Source of the DNA: Pseudomonas fluorescens
Lineage (GTDB): Bacteria; Pseudomonadota; Gammaproteobacteria; Pseudomonadales; Pseudomonadaceae
Length of the DNA stretch: 64,000 nt
Assembly (NCBI RefSeq): GCF_001623525.1
Contig: NZ_CP015225.1
Coordinates: 2,170,001 to 2,234,000, forward strand
Reading direction: 5' to 3'
The first letter of the stretch is position 1. Every line of letters begins with the position of its first letter. Made by a program: the position numbers and the translations under genes. This document shows, piece after piece, positions 1-8,557 of the stretch. The notes below the pieces were generated by a model. That model ran no database searches, was not told where the DNA came from, and worked only from the letters and a program-made list of their open reading frames with translations.

Positions 1-304
1 CGGCAGAGGCCACTTTGGGCAGCACCACGGCGCAAACGGCGGGGCTGACAATTGCCTGCAAATCCAACAGCCCGCCGCTATCGAGCGTATTGATACGCAC
101 CAATACATCCAGGCCACGGTTGGAGATGTTCTGTGCGGCGCTGCTGGCAGCGTCGCGAGCTTGTGTCTTTTGCCCGGGAGCAACGCTGTCTTCAAGGTCT
201 AGGATGCAGGCATCAGCGTTTCGTTCATGGGCTTTTTCAGTGAACTTGCCGATATGTGCGGGAACAAACAGCAGCGAGCGCCACATTGGGAATGCACGAT
301 TCAT
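1..304 (-). CDS. CitE-like HpcH/HpaI aldolase/citrate lyase family protein (partial, 3' end outside window)
   Basis: Only the first 101 codons are in the window. The N-terminus reads MNRAFPMWRSLLFVPAHIGK and continues with an ILDLEDSVAPGQK stretch and a VRIN motif, which is the typical TIM-barrel start of CitE/malyl-CoA-lyase-like proteins; the DLEDSV acidic pair helps bind Mg2+ in this family. These enzymes cleave or form C-C bonds in CoA esters such as malyl-, methylmalyl- or citramalyl-CoA. The ATG overlaps the stop of the upstream dehydratase as ATGA, so it is translationally coupled and is the last visible gene of a ten-gene leftward operon. I infer a late step releasing acetyl-CoA or a small 2-oxo acid; the real substrate cannot be told. 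Confidence 0.85.
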   Translation of the reverse strand, partial: MNRAFPMWRSLLFVPAHIGKFTEKAHERNADACILDLEDSVAPGQKTQARDAASSAAQNISNRGLDVLVRINTLDSGGLLDLQAIVSPAVCAVVLPKVASA

Positions 305-1158
305 TGCGGCACCTCCACGTCGGCTGTGGCGATCATGGTGACAAAGCCATCCTGGTTCTGCGTCCACAGATCAACACGATCGCCACTGCGTTTGCTGCAC
401 AGCAATAAGTGGTCAGTGTCGAACACCGGGCGCACAGCACGAAAACCAAAACTGTTTACCCGTACCTCGGGCATTTGTATCGTCACCTGCTCGGCCAGTA
501 AGGTCGCCAACAATGGGCCATGCACCACCAGCGCCGGATAATGCTCCTGCCGCGTGGCGTAGTCGCGATCGTAGTGAATGCGGTGACCGTTGAAGGTCAG
601 CGCGCTGTAGCGAAAGAGCAGTACCGGGTCAGGTTGAAATGGCTGCTTAACATCCGCTTCATCTGGCGCGGGCTCGCCGGGCAGCGAGGGGCTGGGGCCG
701 TTGGCCATTTCCCGGTAGACCAAGTGTTGTTTCTCCACGAGACAGCGTCGTCCCTGCTGGCTGATCTGATGTTCCAGGCTGACAAACACCAGGGCCCCGG
801 TTTTTCCCTCCTTCAGCTCAACAGAAGTGACCACCGAGCGCTGTTCGGCCAGTTCGCCGATGCGCAATGGCCGCTCACACATGAACTCACCCGACGCCCA
901 CATACGTCGAGGCAAGGGCACCGGTGGCAGGAAGCCTCCGGTTCTGCCATGGCCGTCAGCCCCCAGGTTGGTACGCTCGGCGCAGTCATTGAAGTACAGC
1001 CATTGCCAGGTAGGTGGCAGCGTCTCGCCTTGCATAGGCACCTGTTCGCGATCCAGCGTAGCGCTCAGCGCCTGGACGGCGAACGGCGCCAACAGTTCTT
1101 CACGCACACGCTCGCGGCCTACCCAGCCACGCAAGTAGTCGATATCAATTTCAGTCAT
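301..1158 (-). CDS. FAS1-like / MaoC-family acyl-CoA dehydratase (mesaconyl-CoA hydratase-like)
   Basis: 285 residues. The length and the order of the two hot-dog halves match the FAS1-like dehydratase/HTD2 group that includes mesaconyl-C4-CoA hydratase. Visible marks are PTWQWLYFNDCAERTNLGADGH in the N-terminal half (kept short of the full motif here) and the C-terminal TFNGHRIHYDRDYA, where the Asn/His/Asp hydratase residues lie, followed by YPALVVHGPL. I chose the ATG at 1158 because it overlaps the upstream dehydrogenase stop (ATGACTGA) and starts the conserved region; the open frame upstream of it has no homology that I recognise. It would hydrate or dehydrate a short branched or dicarboxylic enoyl-CoA, feeding the CitE-like lyase encoded next. 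Confidence 0.85.
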   Translation of the reverse strand: MTEIDIDYLRGWVGRERVREELLAPFAVQALSATLDREQVPMQGETLPPTWQWLYFNDCAERTNLGADGHGRTGGFLPPVPLPRRMWASGEFMCERPLRIGELAEQRSVVTSVELKEGKTGALVFVSLEHQISQQGRRCLVEKQHLVYREMANGPSPSLPGEPAPDEADVKQPFQPDPVLLFRYSALTFNGHRIHYDRDYATRQEHYPALVVHGPLLATLLAEQVTIQMPEVRVNSFGFRAVRPVFDTDHLLLCSKRSGDRVDLWTQNQDGFVTMIATADVEVPQ

Positions 1159-2668
1159 CGCGCGCTGTCTCTGCGGTGAGTAACGAGAGCCCCAATGCCG
1201 CGCGCCGGGCCAACCAGGGGCTGGGGCGGTAACGCGGGTCACCGCTGAGCTCATGCATGCGGGTAAGAATGTCCATCACCCGCTTGCCACCAATGGCATC
1301 GCCAAGGCTTAGCGGTCCTTGCGGGTAACCCAGACCAAGGCGCACCGCATCTTCGATGTCAGCGACACTGGCGATACCCCGTTGAACAATATCGGCAGCG
1401 ATATTGACGATAGTCGCCAACACTCGCTGGACAACGAACCCGCAGCTGTCGTTGATCACCGTCACTGGTGTGTCTTGTGCGGCCAGCATCGCCCAGGCGG
1501 CATCGCGCACCTCTGGACGGGTGACGCTGCTGAGCATCAGGGTACGGTGGTTCTCCAGGCCAGGCAGCGGGTCCACGGCCACCGTTCGGGTGGGGTCGAG
1601 ACCGTGCACGGCGCAGTAACGCGAAACGTCATCGCCCCAGAACTGCACCAGCGATATATCCGCCTCATCAGGTAGATGGTGCAGCATCATGCCGACCTCC
1701 AACACCAGACCTTGCAGGCGTTCGTAGTCGTCGGCAGCCGGGTCCACCCAGACCAACAACTCGTGGTTGAGCGCAGGAACAGGCCGAGCAGGTGCCACCT
1801 GTTTTTTGAGGTTGTCGCAGTAGCGATACCAGCCTTCACCCGTCTTGCGTCCATAGAGGCCAGCACCCAGGCGCGGCGCGACCAGAGGCGATGGGCGAAA
1901 ACGCGGCTCTTGGTAAAACTGCTGGTAGATGGACTCCATCACCTTGCCGGACACATCCAGCCCGGTAAGGTCGAGCAGCTCAAATGGGCCCATGCGAAAG
2001 CCACCGGCTTCGCGCATCAATGTGTCGATGTCCTGCACCGAGGCCACCTGCTCCTCGAGGATGCGCAAGCCTTCGGTGTATAGCCCGCGGCCGGCATGGT
2101 TAACCAGAAATCCCGGCTGGTCTTCGGCCACCACCGCGCGGTGACCCGCCCCCACTACCACTGACTGCAAGGCAGCGACAGTGGCGGGCGCAGTACGCAC
2201 AGCGGCGATGACTTCGGCAACCTTCATCAAGGGTACCGGGTTGAAAAAGTGCAGTCCGGCCACGCGTTCGGGACGGCGGCAACCGGCAGCGATATCAGCG
2301 ATCATTAGCGAAGACGTATTGCTGGCCAGAATCGCCGTATCACCCAGCACCGCTTCCAGGGCACGGAACAACTCACGCTTGATACCGAGGTCCTCCACCA
2401 CCGCTTCAATAGCCAAGTCGCAACCGGCCAAGTCTTCGATGTGTGTGCAGGCGGACATGCGCGCGATAATCGCGTCGCCTTGCTCGCGGCTGTAACGTTC
2501 TTTGCTAACAGCCCTGTCGATCAGGTCACGGACAAACTCGATGGCGCTCTGCGCGGCGCCCTCGACAGCGTCATAACAACGCACCGAATGGCCGGCTTGG
2601 GCGAATAACTGAACGATTCCGCGGCCCATGGTGCCGGCGCCGATCACGGCGATACTGTGGATACTCAT
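1151..2668 (-). CDS. 3-hydroxyacyl-CoA dehydrogenase, two-domain long form
   Basis: 505 residues, the length of PaaH-type 3-hydroxyadipyl-CoA dehydrogenases, longer than the ~290-residue classical form because the C-terminal 3HCDH domain is duplicated. The Rossmann start has VIGAGTMGRGIVQLFAQAG; further on come ASNTSSL, LHFFNPVPLMK (catalytic His region) and a first GPFELLDLTGLDV helical domain, then a second copy near the end with GYPQGPLSLGDAIGG. It oxidises a 3-hydroxyacyl-CoA with NAD+. The start is 2 nt downstream of the stop of the preceding hydratase gene, so it sits mid-operon. Substrate is unknown; the long form often acts on dicarboxylyl- or ring-derived CoA esters (family knowledge, not shown here). 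Confidence 0.9.
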   Translation of the reverse strand: MSIHSIAVIGAGTMGRGIVQLFAQAGHSVRCYDAVEGAAQSAIEFVRDLIDRAVSKERYSREQGDAIIARMSACTHIEDLAGCDLAIEAVVEDLGIKRELFRALEAVLGDTAILASNTSSLMIADIAAGCRRPERVAGLHFFNPVPLMKVAEVIAAVRTAPATVAALQSVVVGAGHRAVVAEDQPGFLVNHAGRGLYTEGLRILEEQVASVQDIDTLMREAGGFRMGPFELLDLTGLDVSGKVMESIYQQFYQEPRFRPSPLVAPRLGAGLYGRKTGEGWYRYCDNLKKQVAPARPVPALNHELLVWVDPAADDYERLQGLVLEVGMMLHHLPDEADISLVQFWGDDVSRYCAVHGLDPTRTVAVDPLPGLENHRTLMLSSVTRPEVRDAAWAMLAAQDTPVTVINDSCGFVVQRVLATIVNIAADIVQRGIASVADIEDAVRLGLGYPQGPLSLGDAIGGKRVMDILTRMHELSGDPRYRPSPWLARRAALGLSLLTAETARDD

Positions 2669-2670
2669 AT

Positions 2671-3441
2671 TTAGTTTCCCGTGTAACGCGGCGGGCGTTT
2701 ATCAAGGAATGCACGCATGCCTTCGGTTTTGTCCTGCGTGTCGAACAGCAGTAGGAATTCGCGGTTTTCCAAGGCCAGTGCAAGGTCCAGCGATTGATCG
2801 GCGCCCAGTGCCAACACCCGTTTGATTGCTCGCAAGGCCTTGGGCGGCATGGTTGCCGTGGCTTGGGCGAGGACGATGGCGCGCGCCAAGGCGCTGCCCT
2901 CCGTCACCAACTCGCTGACCAAACCCAACTGGCTAGCGCGCTCGGCGCTGAGCAGTTCACCGGCCAACAGCATCAGGCTGGCCACTGGTTTACCCACGGC
3001 ACGCAGTAAACGCTGAGTACCGCCAGCGCCGGGCATAATGCCCACCCTCGCTTCGGGCTGACCGAAGCGCGCCGAGTTGTCGGCGACCAGGATGTCGCAC
3101 ATCATCGCCAACTCGCAGCCCGCCCCCAGGGCAAAGCCGCTGACCGCCGCAATCAGCGGCTTCTGGCTTTTCGCCACAGGCGCCCAGTACTGGCCCAGGT
3201 CCAACTCCGCCACTTGTTGGGCGCCCTTATCCACCAGTAGATTGAGATCGGCGCCAGCGGCAAACACGCTATCACCGCCGGTGATCACGATCACCGCCAC
3301 ACCGCTGTCACGCTCCAGTTCCTGCATGGCGCTGGCGATGGCGACACGCATGCTGAGGTCCAGAGCATTGCGCTTTTCAACACGGTTCAGCCGCAAGATA
3401 GCCACCGCGCCATTGCGCTCTACCACCACCGGTGCGCTCAT
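2671..3441 (-). CDS. Enoyl-CoA hydratase/isomerase family protein
   Basis: 256 residues from the ATG at 3441, which forms an ATGA overlap with the next gene upstream; the much longer open frame has no homologous extension. The crotonase fold is clear: RLNRVEKRNALD, the oxyanion-hole motif FAAGADL, SGFALGAGCELAMMCDI and the paired catalytic region QPEARVGIMPGAGGTQRL with Glu in place. With the two conserved Glu positions apparently kept (A-R-F-G-Q-P-E-A and the preceding loop) it should hydrate a trans-2-enoyl-CoA. It lies between a second crotonase and the hydroxyacyl-CoA dehydrogenase, a normal beta-oxidation order. Confidence 0.9.
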   Translation of the reverse strand: MSAPVVVERNGAVAILRLNRVEKRNALDLSMRVAIASAMQELERDSGVAVIVITGGDSVFAAGADLNLLVDKGAQQVAELDLGQYWAPVAKSQKPLIAAVSGFALGAGCELAMMCDILVADNSARFGQPEARVGIMPGAGGTQRLLRAVGKPVASLMLLAGELLSAERASQLGLVSELVTEGSALARAIVLAQATATMPPKALRAIKRVLALGADQSLDLALALENREFLLLFDTQDKTEGMRAFLDKRPPRYTGN

Positions 3442-4220
3442 ACGAGGTAGTCCACGGTGCTGGTGAACTGCGGCTCGCGCTTCTCTGCAAAAGCGGCAAA
3501 ACCTTCGCGAAAATCGGCACCGAGCAACAGCACCGCCTGGTCGTCTTCCTCGCGCTGCAGCTCTTCGGCCAAGCTCGCCGACGGGTGATCCAGGCGATTT
3601 TTCATTCGTGAAAACGCGTCGCGCGGTAAACGACTCATCCTGCTCGCCAGGCTGACTGCTGAGTCCATCACATTTAGACCAACACATTCATCCGCCAAAC
3701 CTGCGACGACGGCCTCCTCGGCGGATATGTATTGGCCGTGGGTCAGCATGCGCTTTGCTTCGGCGACACCCACTCGGGCAGGTAGTGTTCGCAGCAATCC
3801 CCAATCGGGAGAGAGACCCAGCTTCAGAAAAGGGAACAGAAACCGAGTCTTGGTGCCGGAGAGCACAACGTCTCCCAGCAACGCCAGTCCAACCCCCGCT
3901 CCTGCACAGATGCCTTCTACTGCCGATATGACAGGCATCGGGAATTGCCCCAACAAACGGCAGAGCTGATGGATGTGCTGCATTCGCTCACGCGCCCCGG
4001 ACTCGTCCAGATCGGCCATGGTCGCGATGTCGCCACCAGCGGAAAACATCCCTCCAACGCCTCCCAAGATAATGGCTCGACAAGCCGCCTGCTCACGCGC
4101 CTCAGTCAACGCATCGATGAGTGACTGGCGTACGTCATGGTTTATCGCATTGCGCTTATCGGGGCGGTTAATCAGCAACCGCCGGACGCCGGGGGCGGGA
4201 TCATCAATCAGGATGGCCAT
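3438..4220 (-). CDS. Enoyl-CoA hydratase/isomerase family protein
   Basis: 260 residues. Crotonase motifs: INRPDKRNAIN, the oxyanion-hole loop FSAGGDIATM, SAVEGICAGAGVGLALLGDVV. The region where the second catalytic Glu normally sits reads FLFPFLKLGLSPDWGLL, so the Glu is replaced; this protein is more likely an isomerase, C-C hydrolase or other crotonase variant than a plain hydratase. Its stop overlaps the start of the following hydratase (ATGA) and its start overlaps the thiolase stop (TGATG). In a pathway with a BadH-like dehydrogenase it could be the ring-opening hydrolase, but that is inference only. Confidence 0.88.
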   Translation of the reverse strand: MAILIDDPAPGVRRLLINRPDKRNAINHDVRQSLIDALTEAREQAACRAIILGGVGGMFSAGGDIATMADLDESGARERMQHIHQLCRLLGQFPMPVISAVEGICAGAGVGLALLGDVVLSGTKTRFLFPFLKLGLSPDWGLLRTLPARVGVAEAKRMLTHGQYISAEEAVVAGLADECVGLNVMDSAVSLASRMSRLPRDAFSRMKNRLDHPSASLAEELQREEDDQAVLLLGADFREGFAAFAEKREPQFTSTVDYLV

Positions 4221-5422
4221 CAGTCTTCTTCTCTACCAATGATGGAAATCGAGCAAACGTTCTGTGATGGCTGCCCGCCAAGGTTGTGAATCAACCCAGT
4301 ACGCGGGTCTGGCAACTGCCGCGGACCGGCGCGCCCCTGTAGCTGCAAGTAGATTTCGTAGAGCATGCGGATCCCGCTGGCGCCAACCGGGTGACCGAAG
4401 CACTTGAGACCGCCGTCAATCTGGCAAGGCACTCGGCCTTCAGCGTCGAAGTCGCCATCCAGTACGTTGCGCACCGCCATACCTGGCTCAGAGAGGAACA
4501 GATCCTCCATGGTCACCAACTCGGTGATGGAGAAGCAGTCGTGCACCTCAGTCAGACTGATCTGTTCACGTGGCCGGGTGATGCCGGCTTCGGCGTAGGC
4601 TTTCCTGGCAGCAATGCGGGTGGTGTGCACATAGCTCCCGTCCCACCCATTGCCCTGCATCTCCCAGCCATTGGAGACCGCCACTTGCAGGGCCTTGAAG
4701 GTCACCAGATCGGTCTTGCCCATGGCCCTGGCAATGTCCGGGCGAGTGACGATCACCGCCGCTGCTCCATCGGAAACGCCACAGCAATCAAACAAGCCCA
4801 GGGGCTCAGCGATGATCGGCGCCTTCAGGCACTGCTCTTCAGTGATGATTTTGCGCAGGTGCGCCTTGGGGTTTTTGGCACCGTTGGCGTGGCTTTTGAC
4901 CGACACATGGGCGATGGCCCGCTTGAGTAGCTGCGGGTCAACGTTAAAACGCGCCTGGTAAGCCGAGGCCAGTTGAGCGAAATTGGCCGGGGCCACGGCG
5001 CTGGGGTACCACTGCGGAATATAGGTACCGACTGTTGCGACCGGCAGGCCACCGTAGCCGGTGTCTTTCAGCTTTTCCACGCCCAGGGCCAAGGCGATAT
5101 CGCAGGCGCCAGAGGCCACCGCATACACCGCCGCGCGGATGGCTTCCGAACCGCCGGCACAGAAATTTTCTACCCGAGTCACGCCAATATTTGGCAACCG
5201 CAAGGCAATGCTCATCGGTGTACCGCCACGGCCGGTGCCCACATCTTCCATATGGGTGGAAAACCAGGCGGCGTCGATTTGCTCCGGGGAGATGCCTGCA
5301 TCAGCCATGGCCTCACTGTAAGCCTCGACCATCAAATCTTCCGGGCTGGCGTCCCAGCGTTCGCCGAAGCGGCAGCAGCCCATGCCGAGAATCGCAACTT
5401 TGTCTTTGATACCAATGGGCAT
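4220..5422 (-). CDS. Thiolase of the SCP-x/archaeal type
   Basis: 400 residues of the non-FadA thiolase group (SCP-x, lipid-transfer and archaeal acetoacetyl-CoA thiolases). The nucleophilic Cys is C88 in ENFCAGGSEA; later motifs are LTEVHDCFSITEL and KCFGHPVGASGIR, which carry the catalytic His/Cys set of active thiolases, so unlike Ltp2-type aldolases this one looks catalytically complete. It lies 6 nt downstream of an HMG-CoA-synthase-like/OB-fold gene. Archaeal thiolase, HMG-CoA synthase and DUF35/OB-fold proteins form one physical complex (established knowledge), so a comparable complex is plausible here. It would cleave a 3-oxoacyl-CoA or pass acetyl units to its partner. Confidence 0.88.
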   Translation of the reverse strand: MPIGIKDKVAILGMGCCRFGERWDASPEDLMVEAYSEAMADAGISPEQIDAAWFSTHMEDVGTGRGGTPMSIALRLPNIGVTRVENFCAGGSEAIRAAVYAVASGACDIALALGVEKLKDTGYGGLPVATVGTYIPQWYPSAVAPANFAQLASAYQARFNVDPQLLKRAIAHVSVKSHANGAKNPKAHLRKIITEEQCLKAPIIAEPLGLFDCCGVSDGAAAVIVTRPDIARAMGKTDLVTFKALQVAVSNGWEMQGNGWDGSYVHTTRIAARKAYAEAGITRPREQISLTEVHDCFSITELVTMEDLFLSEPGMAVRNVLDGDFDAEGRVPCQIDGGLKCFGHPVGASGIRMLYEIYLQLQGRAGPRQLPDPRTGLIHNLGGQPSQNVCSISIIGREED

Positions 5423-5428
5423 GACGAA

Positions 5429-6907
5429 TTACTCCAACGGCGCTTGCGGCGCGGGGGTGTGAACGGGGGTGGCTTTCCAGAAGTAGCGCTTGAAACCGCG
5501 CAGGTCGTCGATGTCTTTGATGCGAAAGACCATCTCCACCTCGAGCGCGGTCTGCACTTCGCCCTTGGCGACGTCGGTGAATTCCATCAGGATGCGACCG
5601 CCCCCCTCGAAGTCGATTTGCCCGTAATGATGGGGCGGCGCCATATAGGACGACAGCGACTCGGCGGACCAGCTCAGCACCCGGCCAAGGCGGTCAGCCA
5701 GGGGATGGGCGTCCTGCGTATCCAGGGCGGCGGCATCGGGGGTGTAGGTCAGCCGTGAGGGTGGGAAATGCACGTCACCACTCACACGGCAACGCCCAGC
5801 CACCAGGCCGAGAATGGCGCGACGATGGCGGTAGGCTGTGCTCAGCGCGGTCTTCTTGTCTTGCTCACCGCGCACACCGCGCTCCAGTTGCAACTGGCCC
5901 TTGTAGGTGAGAAAGCGCGTATAACTGAGCTCTTCACGGCCACGGGCCAGCCAACCGGACACGCCACGGCGAGCGGTGAAGTGTTTGATTTCAGCGGTCA
6001 CCCGCAGTACCACGGCGCGAGCACCGCTGCCAAATTGGGCGAGCACGATCACCTGCCCCGGCTCGGCACTTTCCAGGACATTGGCCAGCAGCAACAGGCC
6101 ATGGCCGACGCCAGTGTTACCCACTTCTGCCGCCAGGCCATCGACCACCGCTTCGGCAGGGATGCCACAGGCCTGGGCCAGTTGCGCATCCATCTTCGCC
6201 AGCGAGGTGGGGAAGATGAAATGTGCCACCGCTTCGGCGCCCACGCCGCTGTCGCTCAGGGCGCGTTTGATCACTTGGGGCATGCAGCGGCTAACGCCTT
6301 CATCACGCACCCAGCGCTCTTCACCGAAGTAATCGATCTCGCGGCCAGTGAGGCGGAAGTGGTCGATAAAGTCGACGCTCGATGCCGCCTGGCCGAGCAC
6401 TTCTGCGATCACCTGTTCACGACCAAACAACAGCGCGGCAGCGCCATCACCGTAATCCAGCTCCTGCGCGCTGGCGGCGCGGGTGCGGCGGTTGTCGGCG
6501 GCTGTCAGCAACACAGTGCCTGGGGCGCTAGCGGCACTGGCCAAGGCTTGGGAAAAACCGGCCAGGGCCGCGCACTGCGAGCCGGTGACGTCACTGGCGC
6601 CAGTGTACTCACCCAGGTTTAGCGCCTCGGCAACCACTGCCGCGTTGAGGCGCTCGGCAAACGGCAGGGTGCACGAAGCGAGAATCACCTCGCGCACTCG
6701 GCCCTGCAGGTCCTGTCCGCCCAAGGCATCGCGTGCAGCCGCGACCGCCATGGTAATGCTGTCCTCATCCCAGTTGGCCATGGCGCGATGGCCACGGGCT
6801 TTGCCTTTCAGCTCGGGGGCGTACCAGGCATTGGCCGCTACCACGGCTTGCCGGCTCAAACGCAGGCGCGGGATATAGGCGCCGAATCCGGTGATACCGA
6901 TACTCAC
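5429..6907 (-). CDS. HMG-CoA synthase-like protein fused to a DUF35/OB-fold domain
   Basis: 492 residues. Residues about 1-310 follow the archaeal-type HMG-CoA synthase pattern: GITGFGAYIPRLRL, NWDEDSITMAVAAARDAL, a Cys at 112 in GSQCAALAGF, NTGVGHGLLLLA and a QFGSGARA end. The segment that in true HMG-CoA synthases carries the catalytic His (HQPNGK) reads IFPTSLAKM here, so that His is missing. Residues about 340-480 (GRCRVSGDVHFPPSR, GQIDFEGGGRILMEFTDV, VEMVFRI) form a C-terminal OB-fold domain of the DUF35 type that usually is a separate protein. With the neighbouring thiolase this makes a fused version of the archaeal three-part complex. The reaction is unknown; it may join or cleave a branched CoA ester. 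Confidence 0.82.
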   Translation of the reverse strand: MSIGITGFGAYIPRLRLSRQAVVAANAWYAPELKGKARGHRAMANWDEDSITMAVAAARDALGGQDLQGRVREVILASCTLPFAERLNAAVVAEALNLGEYTGASDVTGSQCAALAGFSQALASAASAPGTVLLTAADNRRTRAASAQELDYGDGAAALLFGREQVIAEVLGQAASSVDFIDHFRLTGREIDYFGEERWVRDEGVSRCMPQVIKRALSDSGVGAEAVAHFIFPTSLAKMDAQLAQACGIPAEAVVDGLAAEVGNTGVGHGLLLLANVLESAEPGQVIVLAQFGSGARAVVLRVTAEIKHFTARRGVSGWLARGREELSYTRFLTYKGQLQLERGVRGEQDKKTALSTAYRHRRAILGLVAGRCRVSGDVHFPPSRLTYTPDAAALDTQDAHPLADRLGRVLSWSAESLSSYMAPPHHYGQIDFEGGGRILMEFTDVAKGEVQTALEVEMVFRIKDIDDLRGFKRYFWKATPVHTPAPQAPLE

Positions 6908-6917
6908 AGTGCAGTCC

Positions 6918-7823
6918 TCATTTTAGGTTCCAGTGCTTGCGTAAAAACGCACCGATGCAAGCGATGGCCTCGCGTGCTTCCGCCAGCTCGGCGGCGAATT
7001 GTTGGAAAACGTGGAACATTTGCGGCCATACCTGCAACTCAACCGCAACCCCAACTGCGCGGGCCTTGGCGGCAAACAGAGTGCTGTCGTCCAGACCGGT
7101 TTCGCGGTCGCCGACTTGGAGCAGCAACGGCGGCAAACCGGTCAGATCGCCGTGCAGCGGCGAAGCTAAAGGGTCAAACGGATCGCCGTCCTTCCCCAGA
7201 TACTGCGCGGCCAGGGCAACAATCATTGGGCGTTGGTGAATGGGGTCAGACTCGGCACGGGTCAGGTAGCTTTCGCCACTGGCGCTGAGGTCGGTCCAGG
7301 CCGACAGCAACACAGCGGCGGCCGGCAACGGGCGGCCTTTGTCGCGTAGGGCCAGCAAGGCCGCGGCGGCCAACCCACCACCTGCGGAATCCCCCGCGAT
7401 GGCCAGTTGATCGGGTTCAAAACCCTGGGCCACCAACCAGTCGTAGACCGCAAGTACATCAAGCAGGGGTTCGGGAAAACCATGCTCAGGCAGCAGGCGA
7501 TAATCGACACCCAGGATTCTGCAACCCGCGGCCACAGAAAGGCGCACCATCAGGTCATGGTGAGAGGTGAGCGAGCCCATTTTGAATCCGCCGCCATGCA
7601 GATAAATCAACACTTGCTGCTCGGCGACACCGGGCGTTTTGATCCAGCGCACCGGCACACCGTTGGCGCTGGCGTCTTGGGTTTCACACGTCAGCTTATC
7701 GGCCCAAAACAAGTCATCCCAGTCGCGGCGCAAGGTTTCAATCGGCGTGTGCCGACGCCAGCGGCCGTACACGGTCTGGATGCGGGCAATTACCCGTTCC
7801 ACCGCCTCGCTTTGAGCGCGCAT
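6918..7823 (-). CDS. Alpha/beta hydrolase, hormone-sensitive-lipase (HSL) family
   Basis: 301 residues from the ATG at 7823, which overlaps the upstream SDR stop as TGATG; a TTG two codons earlier is possible but less likely. Motifs are the oxyanion-hole LIYLHGGGFKMGS, the nucleophile elbow AGDSAGGGLAAA, an Asp in LQVGDRETGLDDS and a His in WPQMFHVFQQFAAEL, a full Ser-Asp-His triad. HSL-family enzymes hydrolyse short acyl esters or lactones in the cytoplasm; no signal peptide is seen. Placed between ring-type dehydrogenase and thiolase genes, it might open a lactone or free a CoA ester, but family members are promiscuous and the substrate is unknown. Confidence 0.88.
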   Translation of the reverse strand: MRAQSEAVERVIARIQTVYGRWRRHTPIETLRRDWDDLFWADKLTCETQDASANGVPVRWIKTPGVAEQQVLIYLHGGGFKMGSLTSHHDLMVRLSVAAGCRILGVDYRLLPEHGFPEPLLDVLAVYDWLVAQGFEPDQLAIAGDSAGGGLAAAALLALRDKGRPLPAAAVLLSAWTDLSASGESYLTRAESDPIHQRPMIVALAAQYLGKDGDPFDPLASPLHGDLTGLPPLLLQVGDRETGLDDSTLFAAKARAVGVAVELQVWPQMFHVFQQFAAELAEAREAIACIGAFLRKHWNLK

Positions 7824-8557
7824 CAGCAACCCATCCCGCCAGAGACACCAAGGGTTTCGCCGGTAATAAAACTGGCGTCACGACTGGCGAGAAACACCAC
7901 GGCAGCCGCCACTTCATTCGGCTCGCCCAAGCGCCCCACCAGGGTGGAGGCCTCCATGGCCGCCAACAATTTTTCACCGCCACGGTCGAGGGCTTTGCGC
8001 AGCAAAGGCGTATCCACTGGTCCTGGCGCGACCACATTGACAGTGATGCCATAACGGGCATTTTCCCGGGCTATGGATTTACTGAAGGCGATCACGCCGC
8101 CCTTGGCAGCGGCATACACGGCGCCACCTTTGGAGCCCTGACGACCAGCCTCTGACCCGACATTAATGATTCGCCCGTAACCGGCCGCCTGCATCGCCGG
8201 TAGCGCGGCGTGGGTTGAGGCAAATACGCCTTCGAGGTTGACCGCCAACAAGTAGCGCCACTGCTCCACCGTGGTTTTGGTGAAGAAGTCATGCTGGTCA
8301 TAGCCAGCGTTGTTAACCAAAATTTCGAATGGACCTAGCATGGTCACCACACGCTCTACTTCGAGCAGGTCGGTGACATCCAGGCGAACGGCCAGGCCGC
8401 CCACTTCATCGGCCAGCCGCTCGGCGCTGATCATATCCTGCGCGGCAATCACTACCTTGGCGCCCTCGGCTGCCAGACGCCGAACGATGGCTTCGCCAAT
8501 ACCTTTGGAACCGCCGGTGACAAAAGCCCGTTGACCGGTCAATGCACGCATGGTCAT
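7823..8557 (-). CDS. Short-chain dehydrogenase/reductase, BadH-like (2-hydroxycyclohexanecarboxyl-CoA dehydrogenase-like)
   Basis: 244 residues. NAD-binding TGGSKGIGEA near the N-terminus, NNAGYDQHDFFTKT, the catalytic YAAAKGG and the C-terminal FITGETLGVSGGMG are seen. The blend of VNNAGYDxxxxFTKT, VYAAxKGGxxAFSKxxAREx and VAPGPVDTxLL resembles BadH, which oxidises 2-hydroxycyclohexanecarboxyl-CoA, more than FabG. The likely role is oxidation of a ring-borne 3-hydroxyacyl-CoA before ring opening. ATGA overlap with the upstream hydratase stop. Assignment to a cyclic substrate rests on this resemblance remembered from the family, not on an alignment. Confidence 0.85.
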   Translation of the reverse strand: MTMRALTGQRAFVTGGSKGIGEAIVRRLAAEGAKVVIAAQDMISAERLADEVGGLAVRLDVTDLLEVERVVTMLGPFEILVNNAGYDQHDFFTKTTVEQWRYLLAVNLEGVFASTHAALPAMQAAGYGRIINVGSEAGRQGSKGGAVYAAAKGGVIAFSKSIARENARYGITVNVVAPGPVDTPLLRKALDRGGEKLLAAMEASTLVGRLGEPNEVAAAVVFLASRDASFITGETLGVSGGMGC

